Assembly: GCF_900155945.1 (NCBI RefSeq)
Contig: NZ_FTMN01000005.1
Span: forward strand, 292,767 to 356,766
Length of the DNA stretch: 64,000 bases
From: Marinobacterium stanieri
Lineage (GTDB): Bacteria; Pseudomonadota; Gammaproteobacteria; Pseudomonadales; Balneatricaceae
Direction: 5' to 3'
Of the stretch, positions 16,448 through 24,632 are shown one piece after another. The notes under the pieces were generated by a model, which saw nothing but the letters and a program-made list of their open reading frames with translations, was not told where the DNA came from and did no database searches. A program made the position numbers and the translations under genes. How positions within the stretch are numbered: the first letter of the stretch is position 1; each line of letters starts with the position of its first letter.

Positions 16448-17782
16448 ATGAGCAAGATTCGTGGCATTCTGGATCAGAACGCCTTCAACATGGACAGTAT
16501 CGACCAGGCCGACGCGCGCATCGGTGCGCTGGTGCGCAAGCGTCTGGAAACCGTTGGCCCGACCTCCATGCTGTTCTACGAGGAGCCGTTGCATATCGTG
16601 CGTGGTGAGGGTGTCTGGTTGTTCGACGATCAGGGCCGTCGCTATCTGGATGTGTATAACAACGTGCCCTCAATCGGCCACTGCCACCCGAAAGTGGTGC
16701 AGGCGGTAGCCGAACAGATGGGCACGCTGAATGTGCACACCCGCTATCTGCATGAAGGCATCCATACCTACTCCGAGCGTTTGTTGGCGACGCTGCCCGC
16801 ACCGCTGAATCGTCTGGTGATGATGTGTACCGGCAGTGAAAGTAACGATATGGCCCTGCGTCTGGCACGCCGCTGGACCGGCCGTCAGGGTATTATCGTC
16901 ACCGAGGCGGCCTATCACGGCAATACGTCTGCCGTAACCGAGGTTTCGCCTTCATCCTACAAGCAGGGTATGCCGCCGGACTTTGTCCATATCATCCCGA
17001 TTTCACAGATGCCCGCGCAGGCTGACCCTGCCGCCTGGTTCGCGGATCAGGTACGCACCGGCGTAGAGCAGCTCAATGCGTTGGGGCATGGCTGTGCGGC
17101 GCTGCTGGTGGATTCCATTTTCTCCAGCGATGGTGTCTATGCTGATCCGGCTGCATTTCTGAAACCGGCCGTGGAATGGCTGCAGGCCGAGGGCATGCTG
17201 TTCATCGCGGATGAGGTCCAGCCGGGCTTTGGCCGCACGGGTTCAGGCATGTGGGGCTTTGAACGGCATCAGGTTACGCCTGATGTGGTCACCATGGGCA
17301 AACCCATGGGCAACGGTTTCCCCATGGCCGGATTGGTAGCGCGTGAAGAGTTGCTGGCAGCGCTTAATAGCGATGTGGGCTATTTCAACACCTTTGGCGG
17401 CTCTACCGTCGCCGTTGCGGCTGGTACTGCGGTGCTCAATGTACTGGAAGAGGAACAGCTGATGGCTAACGCGGCCAGTCAGGGGGAATACCTGAAACAG
17501 CAGCTGACCGGCCTTAAGTCCAGTTATGACGAAGTGGCCGATGTGCGTGGTGCCGGTCTGTTTATCGGACTGGACCTGTGCGACCCGACGCAGGCAGGCG
17601 CGCCGGACCCGGTGCGGACCACAGCTGTAATCAATGAACTTAAACGTAACGGCGTACTGATCGGCGCCGCCGGCAAGTCGGGCAGTACGCTGAAAATTCG
17701 TCCGCCCCTGTGCTTTGGCCGAGCCGAAGCGGATCTGTTCCTGGAACGTTTGCAGCAATCGATCAAGGCCACTGCGGGGTGA
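16448..17782 (+). CDS. Class-III aminotransferase-fold enzyme, ethanolamine-phosphate phospho-lyase-like
   Basis: This 444-residue PLP enzyme has the cofactor Lys in VVTMGKPMGNGFPMAG, the phosphate-binding CTGSESNDMALRLARRW and the Asp-bearing FIADEVQPGFGRTG. The N-terminal segment YLDVYNNVPSIGHCHP and TRYLHEGIHTY resemble animal ethanolamine-phosphate and phosphohydroxylysine phospho-lyases (AGXT2L family). Those eliminate phosphate and ammonia from the phosphorylated amine instead of transaminating. The adjacent kinase-like gene fits this. It is 5 bases from eutB, hence the same transcript. An ordinary omega-transaminase is the alternative. Confidence 0.84.
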   Translation: MSKIRGILDQNAFNMDSIDQADARIGALVRKRLETVGPTSMLFYEEPLHIVRGEGVWLFDDQGRRYLDVYNNVPSIGHCHPKVVQAVAEQMGTLNVHTRYLHEGIHTYSERLLATLPAPLNRLVMMCTGSESNDMALRLARRWTGRQGIIVTEAAYHGNTSAVTEVSPSSYKQGMPPDFVHIIPISQMPAQADPAAWFADQVRTGVEQLNALGHGCAALLVDSIFSSDGVYADPAAFLKPAVEWLQAEGMLFIADEVQPGFGRTGSGMWGFERHQVTPDVVTMGKPMGNGFPMAGLVAREELLAALNSDVGYFNTFGGSTVAVAAGTAVLNVLEEEQLMANAASQGEYLKQQLTGLKSSYDEVADVRGAGLFIGLDLCDPTQAGAPDPVRTTAVINELKRNGVLIGAAGKSGSTLKIRPPLCFGRAEADLFLERLQQSIKATAG

Positions 17783-17787
17783 GTTGA

Positions 17788-19173
17788 ATGAGCTATCAAA
17801 TCGATATTGGCCAGACACGCTATACCTTTGCGGATCTGAAAACCCTGATGGCCAAGGCAACACCGCTTAGATCCGGTGATTGCCTGGCCGGTGTCGCGGC
17901 GGAGAACGCCAGCGAGCGAGTAGCGGCGCAGCAATGTCTGGCCGAGGTGCCGCTGAAGCGTTTTCTGAATGAGGCACTGATCCCTTACGAGCAGGACGAA
18001 GTGACCCGGTTGATCCTCGATAGTCATGATGCCGAGGCTTTTGCCCCCGTCTCGCATCTGACGGTGGGTGATTTTCGCAATTGGCTGCTGTCGGAGCTCG
18101 CCAGCACCGAGGCTTTAAAAGCGTTGGCGCCGGGTCTGACGCCGGAAATGGTGGCGGCGGTGTCCAAAATCATGCGGATTCAGGACCTGATTCTGGTGGC
18201 GCAGAAAACCGAGGTGGTCACCCGGTTCCGCAATACCATCGGTTTGCGAGGGCGTATGTCTACCCGTTTGCAGCCCAACCATCCCACCGACGACCCTGCG
18301 GGAGTTGCCGCTGTCGTGCTGGATGGTCTGCTCTACGCCAATGGTGATGCGGTGATCGGCATCAACCCGGCCACCGACAACTACCATGCGGTAACCCGTC
18401 TGATGAACCTGCTTGATGAGGTGATTCAGCGCTATGAGATTCCGACACAGTCCTGTGTACTGACCCATGTGACGACCCATCTGGAAGCGATCAACCGTGG
18501 TGCGCCGGTAGACCTGGTGTTCCAGTCGATCGCCGGCACTCAGGCGGCCAACGACAGTTTCGGCATCAGCCTGTCCATTCTGGATGAAGCGCACAAGGCA
18601 GCGCTGGAGCTGGGGCGCGGCACTGTGGGCCAGAACGTGATGTATTTCGAGACCGGGCAGGGCAGTGCACTATCGGCCAATGCCCATCATGGCGTCGATC
18701 AGCAAACCTGTGAAACCCGCGCCTATGCGGTGGCGCGCCGGTTTGATCCGTTGCTGGTCAACACCGTGGTCGGCTTTATCGGCCCTGAGTACCTGTATGA
18801 CGGCAAACAGATTATTCGTGCCGGTCTGGAAGACCATTTCTGCGGCAAGCTGCTGGGACTGCCGATGGGCTGTGATATCTGCTACACCAATCACGCCGAA
18901 GCGGATCAGGATGATATGGACATGCTGCTGACCCAGCTGGGTGTGGCGGGGATCAACTTCATCATGGGCATTCCCGGCTCCGACGACATCATGCTCAACT
19001 ACCAGACCACCTCCTTCCACGATGCGCTCTATGTGCGTGAGGTACTGAACAAGCCGCCGGCACCGGAGTTTGCGGCCTGGCTGGAGAAAATGGGTATCTT
19101 CGGAACCGACAACCGCCTCGCCAGCGGTTCAACCCTGCCCCCGCCTTTTGCTCATCTTCAGGACAGATTGTGA
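17788..19173 (+). CDS. eutB: Ethanolamine ammonia-lyase large subunit
   Basis: EutB is the catalytic TIM-barrel subunit of adenosylcobalamin-dependent ethanolamine ammonia-lyase, which makes acetaldehyde and ammonia. The 461 residues match the usual 450-465. Typical segments include GDCLAGVAAENASERVAAQ, RLQPNHPTDDPAG, LTHVTTHLEAINRG, YFETGQGSALSANAHHGVDQ and GIPGSDDIMLNYQTTSFHD. It ends 3 bases before eutC. No microcompartment genes, reactivase (eutA) or acetaldehyde dehydrogenase lie in this operon, so this is the short aerobic eut type. Confidence 0.97.
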   Translation: MSYQIDIGQTRYTFADLKTLMAKATPLRSGDCLAGVAAENASERVAAQQCLAEVPLKRFLNEALIPYEQDEVTRLILDSHDAEAFAPVSHLTVGDFRNWLLSELASTEALKALAPGLTPEMVAAVSKIMRIQDLILVAQKTEVVTRFRNTIGLRGRMSTRLQPNHPTDDPAGVAAVVLDGLLYANGDAVIGINPATDNYHAVTRLMNLLDEVIQRYEIPTQSCVLTHVTTHLEAINRGAPVDLVFQSIAGTQAANDSFGISLSILDEAHKAALELGRGTVGQNVMYFETGQGSALSANAHHGVDQQTCETRAYAVARRFDPLLVNTVVGFIGPEYLYDGKQIIRAGLEDHFCGKLLGLPMGCDICYTNHAEADQDDMDMLLTQLGVAGINFIMGIPGSDDIMLNYQTTSFHDALYVREVLNKPPAPEFAAWLEKMGIFGTDNRLASGSTLPPPFAHLQDRL

Positions 19174-19176
19174 GGT

Positions 19177-19998
19177 ATGCCGGTGGATAAAAAATCTGTG
19201 GATACTCATGCGTTTGTGACCTCAAACAGCTGGGCCAGCCTGCGTCGGCATACCGATGCCCGCATTGGCCTGGGACGGAGCGGCATCAGCCTGCCGACCG
19301 AGCCCCAACTGGAATTCCAGCAGGCGCATGCCCGTGCCCGCGATGCGGTGCATATTCCGCTGGACCTGACCCAACTGGAGTCGGATCTGGCAGCTGCCGG
19401 GCTGCAGAGTCTACGTTTGCACAGCCAGGCGCAGGACCGCGCGACCTATTTGCAGCGCCCTGACAAGGGCCGTCGTCTGGATGCGGATTCGGCTGCAGCG
19501 CTGAAGCAGTTCGGTGCCCAGCAGGTTCCGGCAGATGCCTGCATTGTGATTGCGGATGGTTTGTCGTCCACCGCGGTGCAGCGTCATGCAGCCCGGGTTG
19601 CCGCCGCAATTGACCAGCGCCTTGAAGCCGAAGGACTGACCCGCACGCCGGTCTGCATTGTGCAGCAGGGACGGGTGGCCGTGGGTGATGAAGTGGGCGA
19701 GTTGCTGGATAGCCGTGTGGTGATTCTGCTGGTAGGCGAACGACCAGGGCTGAGTTCCCCCGACAGTCTGGGTATCTACTACACCTACAGCCCGCGTGTG
19801 GGGCTGACCGATGCGGCGCGCAACTGCATCTCCAATGTACGTCCGGCCGGTATTTCGCCGGAAGATGCGGCAGACCGACTGATGTGGCTGGTGATGGAAT
19901 CGCTCAAGCGCAAACTCTCGGGTGTGGATTTGAAAGACGAGTCCGGCGATGCCGAGGCGCTGGACGGGGAAGGGCGTCGTAATTTCCTGCTGGAATAA
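19177..19998 (+). CDS. eutC: Ethanolamine ammonia-lyase small subunit
   Basis: The 273-residue partner of EutB helps bind the corrinoid cofactor. Recognisable blocks are TDARIGLGRSGISLPT at about 25-40, HSQAQDRATYLQRPDKGRRL at about 82-101, CIVIADGLSSTAVQRHA and LLVGERPGLSSPDSLGIYYTY. The N-terminus is somewhat shorter than in enterobacteria, as is common in non-microcompartment forms. It is the last gene of the ethanolamine operon and ends just before a strong hairpin. Confidence 0.96.
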   Translation: MPVDKKSVDTHAFVTSNSWASLRRHTDARIGLGRSGISLPTEPQLEFQQAHARARDAVHIPLDLTQLESDLAAAGLQSLRLHSQAQDRATYLQRPDKGRRLDADSAAALKQFGAQQVPADACIVIADGLSSTAVQRHAARVAAAIDQRLEAEGLTRTPVCIVQQGRVAVGDEVGELLDSRVVILLVGERPGLSSPDSLGIYYTYSPRVGLTDAARNCISNVRPAGISPEDAADRLMWLVMESLKRKLSGVDLKDESGDAEALDGEGRRNFLLE

Positions 19999-20012
19999 CG
20001 CATCGGCCTGAA

Positions 20013-20042
20013 GCTGACCGGAGCGGGAGTGCTCCGGTCAGC
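20013..20042. terminator. Shared hairpin terminator between eutC and the BCCT gene
   Basis: A perfect 12-bp stem GCTGACCGGAGC (20013-20024, 20031-20042) with a 6-base loop lies between two convergent genes, 15 bases past eutC and 8 before the BCCT stop. The T-runs are poor on both sides, but the stem is strong. Confidence 0.8.
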
Positions 20043-20049
20043 CTGTTCA

Positions 20050-21663
20050 TCAGGCCGGTTGGGCAACCGGCTGATTACCGCGCTCAGTCTGCAGCAGCGA
20101 CTTGAGCATGGATACGCACATCAGGATCATCACCAGCGAGAACGGCAGGGCGCCGATCATCATCGCTTTCTGAATCGCACCCAGGCCGCCGGCCAACAGC
20201 AGAGAACCGACCATCAGCGTCAGAATGACACCCCAGATCACCCGGTGTTTGGCCAGGGCATCGCTGTTACCGCCGGCCATAATAGTGTTCAACACCAGTA
20301 CGCCCGAGTCGGCTGAGGTCACCAGGTAGGTGATGATCAGCAGGATGGATGCCATCTTCACCACCTGTGCGACCACACCGGAATCGAGCAGATCGATGGT
20401 GACGAACAGCACCGAGGCGATGTTGTCGCTGGCGGCCTGGGCAATGGCACCGCCGGCCTGGCCGTTCAGTTCCAGATCCAGCCCGGTGCCGCCGAGGAAA
20501 GACATCCAGACAAAGCAGATCAGGCTCGGTACCAGAATACAGCCGACGATGAATTCACGGATGGTACGGCCACGGGAAATCCGCGCCAGGAACAGTCCCA
20601 CGAAGGGGGCAAAGGCGATCCACCAGGCCCAGTACAGGATGGTCCAGCCGGTTTGCCAGGCACCCAGTTCGGTGCTGCTGTCCCACACCGAGAAGGTCAG
20701 CGGTATCAGATTCAGGGTGTAGTCCATCACACTGGTGCCGAACAGGGCGGCACTGTACAGGCTGGAACCGGCCAGCATGAAAAACGCCAGCAAGCCGATG
20801 GAAAGGTAGATGTTCACCTGGCTGAGCCACTTCACACCACGGGTCACGCCGGTCAGGGCCGATACGGTGGAAAGCAGCATCACCAGCAACAGGGTGATGA
20901 TCAGTGCGGTTGCCGTCGGGGCACCCTCGGCATCGAGCAGCACGCCGGTGTTGGCAATAAACTCCACACCGGCGACCAGCTGGGTAACACCAGCGCCCAT
21001 GGTGGTGGCGACACCCAGCGTGGTAGCCACGACCGCCAGGATATCAATCACATGCCCCAGCGGGCCGTTCAGCTTGTCGCCGAACAACGGGTGCAGGGTA
21101 GAGCGAATCGTCAGTGGCAGCCCCTTGCGGAAGGCAAAGTAGGCCATGCACAAGCCGGCGGAGACATAGACAGCCCAGGCGTGCAGGCCCCAGTGCAGCA
21201 GGGTGTAGCGCATGGCGCTGGGGACGGCAGCAGCGGTGCCGCCTTCCTGACCGGACTGGATCAGAGCCGGGTTGGACTGGAAGTGATACAGCGGCTCGCC
21301 GATGGAGTAGAACATCAGGCCGATGCCCATGCCGGCGCTGAACATCATGGCGAACCAGGAGAAAAAGCTGAACTCCGGTGATTCATCATCCCGGCCCAGG
21401 CGCACCTTGCCAAAGCGGCTCAGAGCAAGGCCGAAGCAGAACATCAGAAACAACGCCACGGCGTAGATATAGTAGGTGTTGAATGTTTTCAGCAGCAGCC
21501 CGTTGAGGTCACTCAGGGTACCTACGGCTGCTTCCGGAAACACAACGGCGTAAAGCACAATCAGGGCGATGATGGCTTTACTGGCCAGCGTGACGAAGGG
21601 ATTGAGGCCGGCATAGAAACCGGCTTTGGACAGTCCGATCTGCATGCTGTTGGAGTGACTCAT
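20050..21663 (-). CDS. BCCT-family transporter (betaine/DMSP type)
   Basis: This complete 537-residue inner-membrane carrier has 12 predicted helices and the diagnostic Trp-rich stretch GWTILYWAWWIAFAPFVGLF. Other BCCT marks are FFSWFAMMFSAGMGIGLMFY and VTSADSGVLVLNTI. BCCT carriers import quaternary ammonium or sulfonium compounds with Na+ or H+. It lies 158 bases downstream of a DddP-like M24 gene on the same strand, and that pair faces a LysR regulator. The context makes DMSP or a related zwitterion the leading substrate guess. It is a clear paralogue of the partial BCCT at the window start. Confidence 0.94.
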   Translation of the reverse strand: MSHSNSMQIGLSKAGFYAGLNPFVTLASKAIIALIVLYAVVFPEAAVGTLSDLNGLLLKTFNTYYIYAVALFLMFCFGLALSRFGKVRLGRDDESPEFSFFSWFAMMFSAGMGIGLMFYSIGEPLYHFQSNPALIQSGQEGGTAAAVPSAMRYTLLHWGLHAWAVYVSAGLCMAYFAFRKGLPLTIRSTLHPLFGDKLNGPLGHVIDILAVVATTLGVATTMGAGVTQLVAGVEFIANTGVLLDAEGAPTATALIITLLLVMLLSTVSALTGVTRGVKWLSQVNIYLSIGLLAFFMLAGSSLYSAALFGTSVMDYTLNLIPLTFSVWDSSTELGAWQTGWTILYWAWWIAFAPFVGLFLARISRGRTIREFIVGCILVPSLICFVWMSFLGGTGLDLELNGQAGGAIAQAASDNIASVLFVTIDLLDSGVVAQVVKMASILLIITYLVTSADSGVLVLNTIMAGGNSDALAKHRVIWGVILTLMVGSLLLAGGLGAIQKAMMIGALPFSLVMILMCVSMLKSLLQTERGNQPVAQPA

Positions 21664-21821
21664 GGCTGCTCTCCCGTACGATTGGAATGGGAGCAGTCGT
21701 GAAGCACCGCGAAAAGGTTGGACGTGATGGTGTATGGAAGGATAACAGCCTCCTGTGAGCCGGTTGATGAAACCGTAACGAACCTTCCCTGTCCGTTACG
21801 TCCGTAATAGCAGTGTCTGGG

Positions 21822-23078
21822 CTAGCGCAGCAGTTCGTCCTCGAAGGGGAAACGTGACAGCACTTCGATACCGGTGTCAGTGACCAGCAGCTGGTCTTCC
21901 AGCTTGACCCCTTCACCCTGACCCTCGGCGCCGATATAGCTTTCGACACAGAGCGTCATGCCGGGCAGGATCTCGCCGTCATAGCCGGCATCCACATAGT
22001 CGGCATGGTGATAGAGATAGGGGTATTCGCCGGTCATGCCAACGCCGTGGGCCGACAGGTAATAACGGTTGGCGTGGTACTGCTGAGGGATATTCCAGGC
22101 CTTGTCGGAATACTCCTTGAAGGTCATGCCGGGGCGGATGATGCCGATGTTGTGCTGCACCTGTTCGTAGGCCAGCTTGTACAGCGTGCGCTGCGCTTCC
22201 GAAGGCTTGCCTGGCCCCGCGTGGAAGGTGCGGGAGAAGTCGGAGTAGTAGCCGTGGCAGCCCACCACATCCGTATCCAGCGCGATCAGCTCGTTTTCGC
22301 CGATCATCTTGGTGGCACACTCCTGAAACCAGGGGTTGGTGCGGGCACCTGAACTGAGCAGGCGTGTTTCGCAGTAATCGCCGTTGCCGGCAATGACGGA
22401 TTGGTGCAGCACCGACCAGAGTTCGTTTTCCGTGATACCGGGGCGAATCGCTTCGCGCATTTTGCCGACGGCGCGTTCGGTCATGCGCAGTGAAGCGATT
22501 ACGCACTTCAGTTCTTCATCGGATTTGATTGCCCGCGCCATCTCGATTGGCTCCTGGGCATCGACAATATCAAACCCCAGCTCGGCCATGGCGATGGCGG
22601 TGCCGGCGTTCATGCGCTCCAGACCGAGGCGGGCACGCTTTCCGGTCAGCGAGGTGATCAGCTCACCCATCTCTTTGGCCCAGGTACGTTCACGGTTGTG
22701 AATATCCTGGCCGGCGGCGACAAAGCTGGCCGTCGAGGATGCGCGCACCTCATCGATGGTTTCAAAACCTTCGCCCAGATGAGCGCAGCCGGTGAATTCA
22801 AACAGGATGGTTTTGGCGGGCGTCACCAGCAGATACCGCGAAGGCGTGTTGCGGGAGCAGAACACCTGCATGTTGCGGGCACCGCAGGTGTAACGGATAT
22901 TGACCGGATCGGAAATGATCATGGCATCAATATCGCGTTTCGCCATTTCTCCGCGTACACGGCCCAGGCGATACTGGCGTACGGCCTTGAGGTCGATACC
23001 CGCGCTTTCGGGCGCCTGATCCAGCAATTGCAGGCCAGACAGGTCGGAACGTTCAGAGTGCCAATCGAGAACAGTCAT
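21822..23078 (-). CDS. M24-family metalloenzyme, DddP-like (candidate DMSP lyase)
   Basis: The 418-residue creatinase/aminopeptidase-fold protein contains D268, D270, D280, H344, E379 and E394. Their spacing (2, 10, 64, 35, 15) equals that of the six metal ligands I recall for DddP DMSP lyases (D295, D297, D307, H371, E406, E421). Shared blocks include ETRLLSSGARTNPWFQEC and PGMTLCVES. Y339 aligns with the catalytic Tyr. However the residue after HGVGMT is G350, where I recall a catalytic Asp in DddP. Activity on DMSP is therefore uncertain, and a related hydrolase on another zwitterion is possible. It lies upstream of a BCCT gene; acuI and acuR are 4-5 kb away. Confidence 0.78.
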   Translation of the reverse strand: MTVLDWHSERSDLSGLQLLDQAPESAGIDLKAVRQYRLGRVRGEMAKRDIDAMIISDPVNIRYTCGARNMQVFCSRNTPSRYLLVTPAKTILFEFTGCAHLGEGFETIDEVRASSTASFVAAGQDIHNRERTWAKEMGELITSLTGKRARLGLERMNAGTAIAMAELGFDIVDAQEPIEMARAIKSDEELKCVIASLRMTERAVGKMREAIRPGITENELWSVLHQSVIAGNGDYCETRLLSSGARTNPWFQECATKMIGENELIALDTDVVGCHGYYSDFSRTFHAGPGKPSEAQRTLYKLAYEQVQHNIGIIRPGMTFKEYSDKAWNIPQQYHANRYYLSAHGVGMTGEYPYLYHHADYVDAGYDGEILPGMTLCVESYIGAEGQGEGVKLEDQLLVTDTGIEVLSRFPFEDELLR

Positions 23079-23186
23079 TAATCAAACTCACCAACAGATA
23101 GAATCACCGACACCCGAAAACCGCCTCGCTGCCGACAGCAGCAGGGGTGAAAATGCCGATTAAAGTGAGCAGGGATTATAATTTTG

Positions 23187-23242
23187 ATAACCTGAAACGA
23201 ATATCCGTTAATATTTCATCAAAATAGATAACTACAGGTTAT
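23187..23242. promoter_or_regulatory. Inverted repeat between the DddP-like and LysR genes
   Basis: ATAACCTG (23187-23194) and CAGGTTAT (23235-23242) are inverted with 40 bases between them. The right arm runs into the LysR start codon. The divergent gap is A+T-rich and the spacing would suit a looped LysR operator, but it is only an 8-bp match. Confidence 0.35.
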
Positions 23243-24155
23243 GAAAAGCCTCAGGCATCGTTTGCCCTCACCGAACAGTTTGCTGGTCTTTGAAGCCGCT
23301 GGGCGGACACTGAACTTCACCCGCGCAGCGGAAGAACTGCATGTGTCCCAGGCGGCCATCAGCAAGCAGGTGAAGTACCTGGAAGACTATCTGGAATGTG
23401 AGTTGTTCGAGCGCACCGGTCGCAAGGTAGCCCTGACCTCCATGGGCAAGCAGCTGCACCAGAAAGTCAGTGCCTCGTTCAACTATCTGGCCGGGGCGGT
23501 GGAGGAACTGACCGATACCGATGACCAGCCCGTGCTGACACTGGCGGCCAATACTGCGGTGTCGCACTACTGGCTGGGTGCGGCTATCAGCGCCTATCAG
23601 CAGCGTCATCCGCAGCAGGAATTGAATATCCGTGTGGTCACCTCAGACACCACCGAAGACCTCTTTGCCGAAGAGATCAATATTGCCATCGCTTATGAGC
23701 CGGGGCTCAGATCCGACTGGCAGATGGAGTTACTGTTTGCGGAAGAACTCTACCCGGTAACCAGCCCTGACTACCTGCAGCGTCACCCCTTTGAAGGTAC
23801 CCGCCCCGAGGCGTTATTGACGCACAAGCTGCTGGATTTCGAGCAGATAGAGCCCAACTGGATCAACTGGAAGGTCTGGCTGGATGCGCTGGATATCGAC
23901 CCGACCGGGCTGGATGTCAGCAGCCTGTTCAACAACTACATCATGCTGATCGACGCCGCCAAGCGGGGCCAGGGCATTGCCCTGGGCAGCCGTTACCTTC
24001 TGGATGACAAGCTTGCCAGTGGTGACCTGGTGCGGGTCGGCAAGACCAGCATGAAATCCGGTCGCAACTACTGGATCGCGCTGAACAACTCCCGCCCGCT
24101 CAGTCGCAAGGTGCTGGCGGTGTATGACTTTCTGCGCAAGTTCACCCCTGTCTGA
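23241..24155 (+). CDS. LysR-family regulator, GcvA-like
   Basis: This 304-residue regulator begins with a GcvA-type DNA-binding domain (residues 8-66: SLLVFEAAGRTLNFTRAAEE, HVSQAAISKQVKYLE, LFERTGRKVALTSMG). The substrate-binding fold lies at about 95-300, with ALGSRYLLDDKLASGDLVRV near the end. It is divergent from the DddP-like/BCCT pair by 162 bases, the normal layout for a LysR protein controlling its neighbour. The inducer is unknown. The convergent next gene is only 6 bases from its stop. Confidence 0.92.
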   Translation: MKSLRHRLPSPNSLLVFEAAGRTLNFTRAAEELHVSQAAISKQVKYLEDYLECELFERTGRKVALTSMGKQLHQKVSASFNYLAGAVEELTDTDDQPVLTLAANTAVSHYWLGAAISAYQQRHPQQELNIRVVTSDTTEDLFAEEINIAIAYEPGLRSDWQMELLFAEELYPVTSPDYLQRHPFEGTRPEALLTHKLLDFEQIEPNWINWKVWLDALDIDPTGLDVSSLFNNYIMLIDAAKRGQGIALGSRYLLDDKLASGDLVRVGKTSMKSGRNYWIALNNSRPLSRKVLAVYDFLRKFTPV

Positions 24156-24161
24156 TGGTCT

Positions 24162-24632
24162 TCAAAAATAGGGTTTGAACACCATCAGCCCTACCACGGC
24201 GAGCATGGCGAAAAACGCCGGCACACCCAGCCAGAACCAGTAGCGGCTGTAGCGATGGTAGCTGTCCGGCAGCGGCGCATTATCGGCAGCGGCTTGTCGC
24301 GATAGTGCCTTCATTCGCAGCTGCAACCAGACCACAGGCAACCAGCACAGTCCTGCCAGCAGGTAGAGAGCGAAGGTCAGCATTACCCAGGGTGTGGTGA
24401 TGGGCAGGCCTATGACCCAGAGCATCGCTAGACCGGTTAGTGGTTGGATCAGAATGGTCGGGGTGGTGAACAGCCAGTCGGCCAGCACCACTAGCCGGTC
24501 GGTTTCGGCAATGGCGGTAACCTGTCCACCTCGGTAACTCATGTACTTGTAAAAAGCGCTGCCCAGACCGGTGCCGAACAGCAGAAAAGCGCTGAGGATA
24601 TGCGCGGATTTCAGGATCAGATAGATACTCAT
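24162..24632 (-). CDS. DUF2269 integral membrane protein
   Basis: The 156-residue protein has four predicted helices (about 5-25, 50-75, 80-105 and 132-152) with the start LILKSAHILSAFLLFGTGLG and a middle loop SYRGGQVTAIAETDRLVVLADW, typical of DUF2269. Function is unknown in the family. It is the last gene of a GbsR-SDR-DUF2269 set; its start overlaps the SDR stop by 4 bases. Membrane redox or quinone-linked partners have been guessed for such proteins, but nothing here decides it. Confidence 0.85.
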   Translation of the reverse strand: MSIYLILKSAHILSAFLLFGTGLGSAFYKYMSYRGGQVTAIAETDRLVVLADWLFTTPTILIQPLTGLAMLWVIGLPITTPWVMLTFALYLLAGLCWLPVVWLQLRMKALSRQAAADNAPLPDSYHRYSRYWFWLGVPAFFAMLAVVGLMVFKPYF

